Positions 1-7,563 of a stretch of 32,179 nt of DNA are shown one piece after another. The notes below the pieces were generated by a model. The model did not search any database, had not been told where the DNA came from, and saw only the letters and a program-made list of their open reading frames with translations. The position numbers were made by a program, and so were the translations under genes. Numbering within the stretch: the first letter of the stretch is position 1; each line of letters starts with the position of its first letter. The DNA is from Anaerophaga thermohalophila DSM 12881 (lineage in GTDB: Bacteria > Bacteroidota > Bacteroidia > Bacteroidales > Marinilabiliaceae), in assembly GCF_000191885.1 (NCBI RefSeq), contig NZ_AEWI01000122.1:1-32179 (forward strand), in the 5' to 3' direction.

Positions 1-56
1 TCTCAATCATGCGAGTTCCATCAGACCAATAACTTAGACTAATTTTATACAGATGA
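1..56 (-). repeat. family B dispersed repeat, copy 1 (cut by window edge)
   Basis: On the minus strand this reads TTTCATCTGTATAAAATT, then the AGTCTAAGTTATTGG segment, then GATGGAACTCGCATG, which is the same order as in the copies near 7.4, 9.8, 23.95 and 26.0 kb. Its plus-strand right end contributes the ATG of the next gene. The left part lies outside the window. Confidence 0.85.
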
Positions 57-637
57 AACATCAGCCAATATCATCATTGCAGGAATTCAGGGATAAACTA
101 AGCAAGTATCCCGACTTATTCCTTTTCGTTTATAAAAAAGGGGCTCAACAAAGCGATTGCGCACTTGTAAATCTCGAATCGCTTGCCAATGAAACCATAA
201 AAACCCCGGTATTCTCAGTAAACGTCGCGGAAGTACGTGATGTTCACCTGACGTACGGAATTACCACTGCACCTGTTATTATAGAATTCAAATCGGGTAA
301 ACCCGGGCGACGTCTTAAAGGTTGTCATCAACCGGAAGCATTGGAAAGTTTTTTCAAACCTTCGTCGGTAACCGCCGAAACAGAAGACGGCAAAAAACAA
401 AAGCAGGTAATTATATACACAACACCGACATGTTCGTGGTGTCGCACGCTAAAAGACTATCTGAAGAACAACCACATCAATTTCAGGGAAATAGACGTCT
501 CAAAAGATGAAAAAGCAGCAACCGAAATGGTTAAACGCAGCGGACAGCAAGGGGTTCCGCAAAGTCTGATTGACGGACAGATGGTGGTTGGCTTCGATCG
601 CTACAGGATTAACACCCTTCTGGGAATTAAAGGATAA
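53..637 (+). CDS. thioredoxin-like/glutaredoxin two-domain protein
   Basis: The protein has 194 residues. Residues 1-105 resemble a thioredoxin fold: the strand before the active site is followed by a single Cys (C36, in SDC) where a CxxC would be, and a TAP cis-proline motif lies near residue 73. Residues 117-194 are a glutaredoxin domain with a dithiol CSWC active site (C127, C130) and a GVPQ cis-proline loop at 167-170, so thiol-disulfide exchange is expected there. No signal peptide is visible, so it is probably cytoplasmic. The start codon lies in the end of a family B repeat (ACAGATGAAAC), and the next gene is 39 bp downstream. The fusion of a degenerate thioredoxin module to a glutaredoxin is seen in the sequence; a scaffolding or substrate-docking role for the N-terminal half is inference. 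Confidence 0.8.
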   Translation: MKHQPISSLQEFRDKLSKYPDLFLFVYKKGAQQSDCALVNLESLANETIKTPVFSVNVAEVRDVHLTYGITTAPVIIEFKSGKPGRRLKGCHQPEALESFFKPSSVTAETEDGKKQKQVIIYTTPTCSWCRTLKDYLKNNHINFREIDVSKDEKAATEMVKRSGQQGVPQSLIDGQMVVGFDRYRINTLLGIKG

Positions 638-676
638 CAAATTTTTATTGTCTAACAACCAAATTTTAAATGAAAG

Positions 677-964
677 ATGAAAGAGTTACAACCAATTAAT
701 CAAAATGTTCTGCTGGAACTGACAGAAGACAATGCCGAGCAAAAAACAGCATCAGGGATTATTATTCCCGACAGTGCCAAAAGTAAAGAAAGGACTGGCA
801 AAGTAGCAGGTATTAGCAACATCGAAAATCCGGAAATTGCTGTTGGTGATACGGTGCTCTACAAAGAGTTCTCTGGATCAGAGCTCGAATTTGAAGGAAA
901 AAATTATTTATTGATTCCTTATTCCGACATTCTGGGGAAAGTAGTTGAAACAGATAGTATCTGA
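677..964 (+). CDS. GroES-family co-chaperonin, without groEL beside it
   Basis: The 95 residues match the Cpn10/GroES length and layout: an N-terminal strand with NQNVLLEL, a mobile loop with GIIIPDSA (the segment that contacts GroEL), VGDTVLYKEFSGSELEFEGKNY as the roof/barrel region, and a closing YSDILGKV. GroES caps the GroEL cage during protein folding. The usual partner groEL does not follow; the downstream DNA is repeats and then arginine deiminase on the same strand. It follows the glutaredoxin fusion by 39 bp and may be co-transcribed with it. It could be the only GroES of the cell or a second paralogue; this cannot be decided here. An overlapping out-of-frame ATG at 670 does not open a useful frame. 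Confidence 0.88.
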   Translation: MKELQPINQNVLLELTEDNAEQKTASGIIIPDSAKSKERTGKVAGISNIENPEIAVGDTVLYKEFSGSELEFEGKNYLLIPYSDILGKVVETDSI

Positions 965-1049
965 TTTGTTGACTTTCTAATTTTTTTTGACGTTTGACAA
1001 TTCATTAGAGCGTGACTATAAAGTCGGGGAAAAGTTCTTACCAAATCAT

Positions 1050-1172
1050 GTGTCTGTTCAGAAAGTGCCAGTTGCAAGGCTTGCGAAGCCGCCAAAAACG
1101 GATTTTACTCTTCGTAAATGAGTATTTTGGCGGCAATCGTAACACAGCAAATGGTACTTTATGGACAGACAC
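1050..1172. repeat. 123-bp palindromic element with GTGTCTGT...ACAGACAC ends
   Basis: The left arm from 1050 (GTGTCTGTTCAGAAAGT, then CCA-TTGC, then CCGCCAAAA) is the near reverse complement of the right arm ending at 1172 (ACTTTATGGACAGACAC, with GCAA-TGG and TTTTGGCGG inside). Only a short centre around 1110-1125 is unpaired. It is a MITE-like or REP-like palindrome with no coding capacity. Only one copy is present in this window. Confidence 0.8.
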
Positions 1173-1182
1173 TAATTATTCC

Positions 1183-1328
1183 ATGAGTGCAGTCTAAAAA
1201 GTCTTTTGACCCCTAAATCCCCTAAAGGGGACTCTTTCAAACTGCTGATTTTTAGCAGTTCCCCTTTAGGGGTCAGGGGTAAAAATGTTAAAAACCAGCA
1301 GTTTGAAGGCTTTTTATACTGCACTCAT
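1183..1328. repeat. family A palindromic element, copy 1 (GGGG-rich interior)
   Basis: Terminal inverted repeats of 19 bp: ATGAGTGCAGTCTAAAAAG at 1183-1201 and its reverse complement at 1310-1328, with one mismatch. The interior is itself a nested palindrome: CCCCTAAA/TTTAGGGG arms and CAAACTGCTG/CAGCAGTTTG arms. The same ends occur at 18164-18307 and 27129-27273 around a different interior. Confidence 0.85.
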
Positions 1329-1411
1329 CTATGTTCATTTCATCTTAAATCTTATATCTAAAAATCTGATAATCTATTAAGGCTATCTTTGCCATGCTCG
1401 TTTCATAAAGG
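1329..1411 (+). repeat. family B repeat fragment, copy 2
   Basis: It contains TTTCATCTTAAATCT, CTAAAAATCT, CTATTAA and then CTTTGCCATGCTCGTTTCAT. This matches the right-hand portion of the copies at 4.3 kb and 25.8 kb. It directly abuts the right end of the family A element. Confidence 0.7.
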
Positions 1412-1441
1412 GGCTGCCAAACAGAAGCAGCCTCTTTTTTT
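1409..1441 (+). terminator. hairpin followed by a T tract
   Basis: AGGGGCTGC at 1409-1417 pairs with GCAGCCTCT at 1427-1435 (one G-T pair), and a run of seven T follows. It has the form of a Rho-independent terminator on the plus strand, although the nearest upstream plus-strand gene ends about 445 bp away. A related GGCTGCTGA/TCAGCAGTC hairpin sits upstream of prfA at 18117. Confidence 0.6.
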
Positions 1442-1615
1442 GGACGGTCATTCACATTCAGCAACAGATCGTTAGATTTATTAATCGAATATGTAAGACA
1501 GATGTTGTGTCGCCTCTCTTTGAAGAGTGAACAAAAATCACATTTTATCTCTGAAACAATTACTAAATTGCACCATGAAATGAATACCTGAAAGAACACC
1601 AAAAAACAACCTTTT

Positions 1616-2876
1616 ATGAGTTCACCGATTGTACCACACATTACTTCGGAAATAGGAGAGATTGAAGCTGTTATTCTGCACACCCCCGGCCCCGAAGTGG
1701 AAAACATGACACCAGGAAATGCCGAAAGAGCTCTTTATAGCGACATTCTAAACCTCCCTGTGGCAAAAGAGGAATACTTCCAACTGAGTGCTGTATTGGA
1801 AAAGCTGACAAAAACCTTCCAGGTAAAAGATTTGCTGACCGAAATACTGGAAGACAAAGACATTAAAACTTCACTGGTAGAAAGAATCTGTACACACGAA
1901 GGCGTCCTCAACATAAAAGAAGACCTTCTTGCTCTTGACCATAAAGAACTGGCGTCTCAGCTCATTGAAGGAGTTGCCCTGAAGCGTGATTCACTGACTA
2001 CATTTCTGTCCGATGAAAGATATGCACTCCGGCCGCTACATAATTTCTTTTTTACCCGCGACGCATCGGTTACGATTTTCAACGATGTGATGATCTCTAA
2101 AATGGCTAATAAGGTACGAGAGCGTGAGTCCATTATTATGGATGCCATTTTCACCTATTCGCCTCACTTCAAAACCAGCACCATTAACCCCATGAGTACG
2201 TGGCACGTGGGAGAAGAAACCCACATTGAAGGTGGAGACATACTCATTGCCAGAGAAGATATACTCATTATCGGAAACGGCGCCAGAACATCAACACAGG
2301 GGATCGACTTCTTAGCAGACCATCTGAAAAAGCACAATGGTAAGAAACATATTGTCGTACAGCAATTACCCAAAGCCCCGGAATCGTTCATCCATCTGGA
2401 TATGGTCTTTACACTGCTCGACAAGGAAACCTGTCTGGTTTATGAACCGATGTTCGGACATGAAAACAACTACGCAACCATACTGATGACTATTGAAAAC
2501 GGTAAGGTGCTTAATATTTCGAGGCAATCCGGATTGCTTCAATGTCTGGAACGGTTAGGCATGAAACTGAAGCCTGTTTCCTGTGGAGGTGACGATTTGT
2601 GGCAACAGGAACGAGAACAATGGCATAGCGGGGCCAATTTTTTTGCAATTGCCCCGGGGAAGCTAATGGGATATGCCCGTAATGTGCATACTCTTGAGGC
2701 TCTGCAAAAAGAAGGTTATTCTGTTATCAAAGCAACAGATGTAATCAAACGAAAAAATAAACCTCGCCAACTACGATAAATTTGTTGTCACCATTGAAGG
2801 ATCAGAGCTCCCCCGCGGCGGTGGAGGGGCGCGGTGCATGACCATGCCCGTACGCAGAAAAAAAGTAAATTGGTAA
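1616..2876 (+). CDS. arcA: arginine deiminase, disrupted by a +1 frameshift near the 3' end
   Basis: Arginine deiminase hydrolyses arginine to citrulline and ammonia. Family landmarks are in order: N-terminal SEIGEIEAVILHTPGPE, LHNFFFTRDASV, HIEGGD, a substrate-binding FIHLDMVFTLLD, and IAPGKLMGYARN. The uninterrupted frame from 1616 stops at 2777-2779 and gives 387 residues ending in KRKNKPRQLR, without the catalytic cysteine. The family's C-terminus is present in the +1 frame: YDKFVVTIEGSELPRGGGG, then ARCMTMPV, ending at TAA 2874-2876. The catalytic Cys codon is 2835-2837. Dropping one A from the six-A run at 2752-2757 would join the frames into a 419-residue protein of normal length. No other ADI-pathway genes (ornithine carbamoyltransferase, carbamate kinase) are adjacent. 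Whether this is a real mutation, a recoding site or a homopolymer sequencing error cannot be told here. Confidence 0.85.
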
Positions 2877-3038
2877 GAGGGTATCTAATAATTCTTTGGA
2901 AAAAACTGAATTCAATCCCTGATGTCTCAAGTATCGTTTTTTAGTTAGTTATACAGCGGTACGCGAAGCACATCAAAACTTGTCCCCCTCCTTCGGGAGA
3001 GATTCACAGAGAAAAATGGATTTTCAGACAGCCTCTTG

Positions 3039-4226
3039 TTACACCACCTCTTTTACTATCGCGGCTGCCTCCTGAAGGGTTATGGCCGAGCGTACTTTCA
3101 GTCCCGAATCGTCAATGACCTGCTTGCCCTGTTCCGCATTTGTGCCCTGAAGCCTGACTATAACAGGTACATTTATATTCCCCAGTTTTTTGTAGGCTTC
3201 CACAACACCTGATGCCACCCTGTCGCAGCGGACTATTCCGCCAAAAATATTGATTAAAACAGCCTTCACCGAAGGATCATTAAGGATGATTTTTAGTCCG
3301 GCTTCAACTGTTTCGGCATTCGCCCCACCGCCAACATCCAGAAAGTTGGCAGGTTCACCTCCCGACAGTTTAATAATATCCATTGTAGCCATAGCAAGGC
3401 CGGCACCATTGACCATACATCCTACATTACCGTCAAGCTTGACAAAATTAAGATTGTACTTTCCGGCTTCGACTTCAGCAGCATCCTCCTCTTCCACATC
3501 CCGCATTTCGGCCAGATCCGGATGCCTGAAAAGTGCATTATCATCAAGGTTTACTTTAGCATCAACAGCCAGAATTTTTTCATCCGTCGTCTTGAGTACC
3601 GGATTTATTTCAAACAGGGAAGCATCGACCCCACGATATGCTCTGTAAAGAGATGTCACGAAACCGATCATCTCCTTAAAAGCATTGCCCGCAAGACCAA
3701 GATTGAAAGCGATCTTTCTGGCCTGAAAAGGAAGTAACCCAACCCCGGGATCGATCTCTTCTTTGAAAATAAGTTCAGGGGTTTTATCCGATACTTCTTC
3801 TATATCCATACCACCTTCCGGCGAGTACATAATGGTATCACGACCGGTTTTCCGGTTCAGCAACACGCTCATATAATACTCCTCTTTCTGTACCGGGCCA
3901 GGGTAATAGACATCCTGGGCCACAAGAATTTTCCGGACCTTTTTCCCTTCTTTCCCGGTTTGATGTGTCACCAGTTGCATTCCGATCATCTCCGACGAAA
4001 GTTTTTCCACATCTTCAATGCTCCTGGCCAGTTTTACACCTCCGCCTTTACCACGACCTCCTGCATGAATCTGGGCTTTCAAAACCCACCAACCGGTACC
4101 GGTCTGTTCCTGTAACTGCCGGGCAGCTTCAAGTGCTTCTTTGGGACTATGAGCTAATATCCCCTCCTGAATAGGCACTCCATGTTGTTTAAGAATAGCC
4201 TTGGCCTGATATTCATGAATATTCAT
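3039..4226 (-). CDS. sucC: succinate-CoA ligase (ADP-forming) subunit beta
   Basis: This TCA-cycle enzyme subunit interconverts succinyl-CoA and succinate with phosphorylation of a nucleoside diphosphate; the beta subunit carries the ATP-grasp nucleotide site and pairs with SucD. The 395-residue length fits the family. Landmarks are N-terminal [18 protein letters not shown], the ATP-grasp loop [14 protein letters not shown] near residue 53, FEINPVL near 208, [33 protein letters not shown], and [14 protein letters not shown] near 330. sucD is not next to it: the downstream neighbour is the convergent arginine deiminase gene. The start codon lies inside the end of a family B repeat (ACGGATGAATATTC), so its leader consists of repeat DNA. 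Confidence 0.96.
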   Translation of the reverse strand: MNIHEYQAKAILKQHGVPIQEGILAHSPKEALEAARQLQEQTGTGWWVLKAQIHAGGRGKGGGVKLARSIEDVEKLSSEMIGMQLVTHQTGKEGKKVRKILVAQDVYYPGPVQKEEYYMSVLLNRKTGRDTIMYSPEGGMDIEEVSDKTPELIFKEEIDPGVGLLPFQARKIAFNLGLAGNAFKEMIGFVTSLYRAYRGVDASLFEINPVLKTTDEKILAVDAKVNLDDNALFRHPDLAEMRDVEEEDAAEVEAGKYNLNFVKLDGNVGCMVNGAGLAMATMDIIKLSGGEPANFLDVGGGANAETVEAGLKIILNDPSVKAVLINIFGGIVRCDRVASGVVEAYKKLGNINVPVIVRLQGTNAEQGKQVIDDSGLKVRSAITLQEAAAIVKEVV

Positions 4227-4418
4227 CCGTATATAATTTATTTATTAAGGTCGAATGGAACTCGCATGTAAGACTTTATAAATATTCTTGTTGTGGTATG
4301 CCTTGTCAGTCCCGTTTTATCTTACATCTTACCATCTTAAATCTAAAATTCTATTTAAACAAACCTTGTCATGCTCGTCTCATTCGTATAAAACTTATCC
4401 AAGTCATTGGTCGAATCA
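4222..4418 (+). repeat. family B repeat, copy 3 (two units)
   Basis: It begins with TTCATCCGTATATAATTTAT and continues with TTATTAAGGTCGAATGGAACTCGCATG. A segment found almost unchanged at 25.7-25.8 kb follows (GACTTTATAAATATTCTTG, then CTTACATCTTACCAT), then CCTTGTCATGCTCGTCTCATTCGTATAAAAC and a partial second unit. It fills the gap between sucC and the methyltransferase, and its left end overlaps the sucC start codon. Confidence 0.85.
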
Positions 4419-4447
4419 ACTAATTTACTAATCACAATATCTTTCAC

Positions 4448-4455
4448 TAATTTTG
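4448..4455 (+). promoter_or_regulatory. candidate -7 box TAATTTTG of the methyltransferase gene
   Basis: TAATTTTG fits the Bacteroidetes -7 consensus TAnnTTTG and lies 25 bp before the ATG at 4480. No clear -33 TTG is visible. Its last three bases are the TTG that could be mistaken for an upstream start codon. Confidence 0.5.
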
Positions 4456-4479
4456 CGCCAATTCGAAAATAAGTTTCAC

Positions 4480-5016
4480 ATGCGCAAACTAAAACTGGAC
4501 GAATTGGGCCGTATATCGGTCAAAGAATTCAAAAAAGTAGCCAAAACCCCCATCATTGTAGTACTCGACAATATACGGAGTCTGCATAATGTGGGCAGCA
4601 TATTCAGAACTTCGGATGCTTTTCGGATCCGGTCGGTTTTTCTATGTGGCATTACAGCAACCCCGCCACATAAAGAGATTCATAAAACTGCGCTTGGCGC
4701 AGAAGAATCTGTTGAATGGCATTATTTTAATAAAACAACCGATGCAGTAGAAATGTTGAAAAAGGAAGGATTTTTTCTGATAGGCATTGAACAAACGGAT
4801 GAAAGCATAAGTTTGCCGGCATTCGAGCCTGATATGACAAAAAAATACGCCGTATTTTTTGGAAATGAAGTTAAAGGTGTCGATCAGAGAGTAATTGACG
4901 AATGCGATATGTGTTTGGAAATTCCGCAGTTCGGTACCAAACATTCATTTAATGTTTCCGTTTCGGCAGGTATTGTTTTATGGGAATTAGCCGGTAAAAG
5001 ACTGTTTTCTGATTAA
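4480..5016 (+). CDS. TrmH/SpoU-family RNA 2'-O-methyltransferase
   Basis: SPOUT-class enzymes transfer a methyl group from S-adenosylmethionine to ribose 2'-OH groups in tRNA or rRNA. With the ATG at 4480 the protein has 178 residues, the length of a catalytic domain without an extra RNA-binding domain. The three SpoU motifs are present: VVLDNIRSLHNVGSIFRTSD (motif 1, catalytic Arg), YAVFFGNEVKGVDQRVIDEC (motif 2), and KHSFNVSVSAGIVLWE (motif 3). A longer frame opens at a TTG at 4453, but that TTG is the end of a likely -7 box, and MRKLKLDELGR is the natural start. A strong hairpin at 5021-5050 ends it against the convergent lipoprotein gene. The RNA target is not identifiable from sequence. 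Confidence 0.88.
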   Translation: MRKLKLDELGRISVKEFKKVAKTPIIVVLDNIRSLHNVGSIFRTSDAFRIRSVFLCGITATPPHKEIHKTALGAEESVEWHYFNKTTDAVEMLKKEGFFLIGIEQTDESISLPAFEPDMTKKYAVFFGNEVKGVDQRVIDECDMCLEIPQFGTKHSFNVSVSAGIVLWELAGKRLFSD

Positions 5017-5018
5017 CG

Positions 5019-5050
5019 AAAAAAGGGCAGTGCATCGGCACTACCCTTTT
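5019..5050. terminator. bidirectional terminator between convergent genes
   Basis: AAAAGGGCAGTGC (5021-5033), loop ATCG, GCACTACCCTTTT (5038-5050), with one mismatch in the stem. A and T tracts flank it on both sides, so it can serve both the methyltransferase gene and the opposing lipoprotein gene. Confidence 0.85.
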
Positions 5051-5071
5051 AAAAATATCCTAAGAAAATTG

Positions 5072-6796
5072 TTACTGAACAATTTCTTTGAATGAAGCAT
5101 CTTCGAAGTAACGACCGAACTCCATATCGGTAGCTGCAATTTCTTTAAAACTACTGTCAAGCTTCACTGCTTTTTCAAGCTCATCGAAAAGCATATCGGT
5201 ATCATTCTGACGTGCACCAATAATTGCTTTCAGATAGTGCTTAAGAGCAACTTCGCCTTTAATGGCATTCAATGTAGCCAGGGCAGCATCGTAATTACCA
5301 TTAAGCAATTTAGCCAAAGCAGCATTGCAATTGGTTGCATTTCCGAAATAACGGACAGCCTCGTCGTAGTTACCATTGTATATGGCCAATACACCAAGGT
5401 TGTTATCAAGAGCAGCACCTGCTCCGGCAGCTGAATCGAAATATTCTTTAGCAGCTTCAAGGTCGTCTTCCTGGAGAGCAATAACACCAAGGTTGTTCAA
5501 CACTTCAGGCTGATTGGCTTTCATTTCGTTGGCTTTCTCAAAGGCCACTTTGGCACCTCTGATATCACCCTGACGGTAGAGCACAACACCAATATTGTTT
5601 TGAGCTCTCCAGCTATTAGAATGTTCAGCCAGAGCAGACTTGTAAATACTAAGTTGTTCTTCCAAATCGTCTGTAAGTGTAGCAGCATAAAGCAGTTCTT
5701 CCAGACTCAATTCGGAAGGAGAATCCATTGCCAATTCAGAGATTTCATCATCGGACTTACCAATCACTTCAACGTTAACCTTCATAACGGAACGACGAAG
5801 TTCAGGAAGAATTTTATCGGCCAAAACCTTATAAGTTGCAGCCATGTTTTTAATCTCTCTCTCACGAACTTCGGGGTCGCTGTAAGTAGAAAGAACACGC
5901 AGGATCAAATCTTTTTCTTTAATATCACTTTTTTGAACAAGTTCTTTAAAACCTTCCCAATCTTCAGGCGTGTTTCTCAACTCATAGAAATCCTCTTCCA
6001 AAGCGGCTTTAACCCCTTCTTTTTTAAAGACACCGTCGAGATAACCCTTAGCCGAATTCTGACGCTCTTCTGCCAAACGGGTGTTAAGATCAAGCGGGCC
6101 GTCGGGTGAAGCATAAGCTGAGATATTAGCTCCTTCGAATTCTTTGTTCTCTGCTGCTTTGGCCGCTGCTATAAACTCCTCAAGGGTTTTGATGTCCTTC
6201 TTTGTCAGTTCGGAGCGACGAACGTTAGAACGCTGAATGACATAATGAATGTCAGCTTCGCCGGTCTCCGGGGTAATGCGTTGGAAGTTGTCTTTTCCCA
6301 GGCTGGTCATGGCACCCTTTTTACCCAAAAGCTGAGAAGTGGCGATAACACCTTCTGCAATCTTTACAGGTTCGAAATCGAGAGAAGTACCTCCGCGGGT
6401 CGCAGTAATGCGAACAACCAGGTCCGAAACACGCATGTTCTCATTGTAGTCAACAGTCCCTTGATAGGTAAATTGACCACCATTGGCATAAGAAATCACT
6501 TTAGCATTGCCATCAACGCTCTCGCCCTGAAGATGGTAGGGCGCATAAGCTGTTTCTCCGCCTTCATAAACCAAAACCGGAGTGGCTTCGATCTCGGTTT
6601 TTTTGTCGAAATATCCGCCCGGAATTTGCACTTTAATGGTAACAGGAACCTGACCACCGTGTGCTTCAAGCACTTCAGGAGTCACAGTATAATTCACATC
6701 AGGTGCGTTGTCTTTCATCTTATCCAGGCCAGAGCAACTCGCCAGCAACGCGGCAAGTGCTACAGTTGCAAAAAGATTAATCCTTGTTCTTTTCAT
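5072..6796 (-). CDS. OmpA-like/TPR outer-envelope lipoprotein
   Basis: 574 residues. Residues 1-21 are a lipoprotein signal peptide with lipobox LLASC, so it is predicted to be lipid-anchored, probably in the outer membrane. Residues about 30-160 are beta-rich with no named domain I recognise. The middle (about 185-345) resembles an OmpA-like fold, with YVIQRSNVRRSEL and GANISAYASPDGPLDLNTRLAEERQNSA, the region that in OmpA proteins contacts peptidoglycan. The C-terminal part (about 365-574) carries TPR-like helices (NSWRAQNNIGVVLYRQGD, QPEVLNNLGVIALQEDD, LDNNLGVLAIYNGNYDEAV). It is a single-gene unit with its own promoter and a shared terminator. A structural or assembly-scaffold role in the envelope is inference; the exact family name is not known to me. 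Confidence 0.85.
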   Translation of the reverse strand: MKRTRINLFATVALAALLASCSGLDKMKDNAPDVNYTVTPEVLEAHGGQVPVTIKVQIPGGYFDKKTEIEATPVLVYEGGETAYAPYHLQGESVDGNAKVISYANGGQFTYQGTVDYNENMRVSDLVVRITATRGGTSLDFEPVKIAEGVIATSQLLGKKGAMTSLGKDNFQRITPETGEADIHYVIQRSNVRRSELTKKDIKTLEEFIAAAKAAENKEFEGANISAYASPDGPLDLNTRLAEERQNSAKGYLDGVFKKEGVKAALEEDFYELRNTPEDWEGFKELVQKSDIKEKDLILRVLSTYSDPEVREREIKNMAATYKVLADKILPELRRSVMKVNVEVIGKSDDEISELAMDSPSELSLEELLYAATLTDDLEEQLSIYKSALAEHSNSWRAQNNIGVVLYRQGDIRGAKVAFEKANEMKANQPEVLNNLGVIALQEDDLEAAKEYFDSAAGAGAALDNNLGVLAIYNGNYDEAVRYFGNATNCNAALAKLLNGNYDAALATLNAIKGEVALKHYLKAIIGARQNDTDMLFDELEKAVKLDSSFKEIAATDMEFGRYFEDASFKEIVQ

Positions 6797-6842
6797 AATG
6801 TTAACCGAATTATTTGTTCTTGAATAAATCCTATCTTCTATA

Positions 6843-6850
6843 CAAATTTA
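6843..6850 (-). promoter_or_regulatory. candidate -7 box TAAATTTG for the OmpA/TPR lipoprotein
   Basis: On the minus strand TAAATTTG matches TAnnTTTG, 46 bp before the start codon. No convincing -33 TTTG is seen at the usual distance. Confidence 0.5.
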
Positions 6851-6876
6851 GGAATGTTTTTAATAAATAAAACCCA

Positions 6877-6906
6877 TTGCCTATGTTTTATTGCAAATAT
6901 AGGCAA
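6877..6906. promoter_or_regulatory. perfect 8-bp inverted repeat upstream of the lipoprotein promoter
   Basis: TTGCCTAT at 6877-6884 and ATAGGCAA at 6899-6906, separated by 14 bp, about 30 bp upstream of the -7 box. It could be an operator for a dimeric regulator. No T tract follows, so a terminator is less likely. Confidence 0.35.
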
Positions 6907-6969
6907 TCGCTGAACTTTATCAAGTAAAAAAGCAGTTTAACTACATTTTTTAGCCGGATTAATTCATGA

Positions 6970-7127
6970 GTTCTCGTAATGAGTTGCTCAAATATTAAGA
7001 AATACATGTACCCGCAGATAAAACCGAAGAAAAGAATAATGCATTATTTTCGAGCCGGTTTCATTGAGGGCGCTTGTATTTCGCCGATAGTCGGGCATTG
7101 TAACAGAAAATTCATGAACAGATCAGA
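6970..7127. repeat. family G diverged repeat, copy 1
   Basis: About 155 bp that aligns base by base with 26029-26184: shared blocks include GCTCAAATAT, GCAGA-AAA, TATTTTC, GCATTGTAA and AGAAAATTCAT. Both copies have stop codons in every frame I checked, so the open frame at 6979-7311 is not accepted as a gene. I do not recognise what it is a relic of. Confidence 0.6.
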
Positions 7128-7298
7128 TTGGTATCGACGTTCCAGACAATCAATTATCTGTTCCCAAAACAGCTATCAAAATAGATATTTTTTATCAGAT
7201 TCCCAAAAAAATAATTCACTAATTCAGAATAAGTTATCCCAAAGTGGTCCATTGGCCTTTAGAATAGCGCATATTTCGCATTTTCAGTCGCCAATGTA

Positions 7299-7434
7299 TT
7301 CATCCGTATAAAATTTATTTATTAAGGTCGGATAGAACTCGCATGCAAGAACTTATACATATTCTGATTGTGGCAAACTTTGCCATGCTCGTTTCATCCG
7401 TATAAAATTAGTCTAAGTTATTGGAATGATGCAA
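7299..7434 (+). repeat. family B repeat, copy 4 (left arm of a composite direct repeat)
   Basis: TTCATCCGTATAAAATTTAT, then TTATTAAGGTCGGATAGAACTCGCATG, the hairpin GGCAAACTTTGCC, CATGCTCGTTTCATC, and a second partial unit ending in AGTCTAAGTTATTGG. Together with the family C palindrome that follows, it forms the left copy of the composite repeat flanking the prolyl oligopeptidase gene. Confidence 0.88.
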
Positions 7435-7457
7435 TTTATTATGCTTTAATTGATATA

Positions 7458-7526
7458 AGATTCTTCGCTCCGCTCAGAATGACAGACTGTCTAATGTCAT
7501 TCTGAGGAGGTAACGACGAAAAATCT
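7458..7526. repeat. family C palindrome, copy 1
   Basis: AGATTCTTCG...TCAGAATGACA pairs with TGTCATTCTGA...CGACGAAAAATCT around a short centre (GACTGTCTAA). The same element is at 9938-10005. Sequences of the AGATTCTTCG/CATTCTGAG type are common intergenic palindromes in Bacteroidota, by general knowledge. Confidence 0.8.
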
Positions 7527-7563
7527 GTTACCTGTTTTTGGTTTCTTAGATGATTAAAGGTTA

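Larger units (their letters stand above)
965..1615. other. 651-bp gene-free region made of palindromic repeats
   Basis: The gap between groES and the arginine deiminase holds a 123-bp palindrome, a family A element, a family B fragment and a terminator hairpin, listed separately. The open frame at 1012-1197 is explained by the palindrome and is not considered a gene. From about 1445 to 1615 I see only AT-rich leader DNA for the arginine deiminase gene. Confidence 0.75.

Noticed and set aside
1012..1197. 61-residue plus-strand open frame
   Set aside because: It lies almost wholly inside the 123-bp palindrome and the start of a family A element; its composition follows from the repeat, and it has no family resemblance.
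4453..4479. TTG start giving nine extra residues on the methyltransferase
   Set aside because: The TTG is the end of a TAATTTTG promoter box, and the ATG at 4480 begins the conserved part.
6979..7311. 110-residue plus-strand open frame
   Set aside because: It overlaps family G copy 1, whose homologous copy at 26029 has stops in the same frame, and it ends in a family B repeat; the peptide looks like random AT-rich translation.
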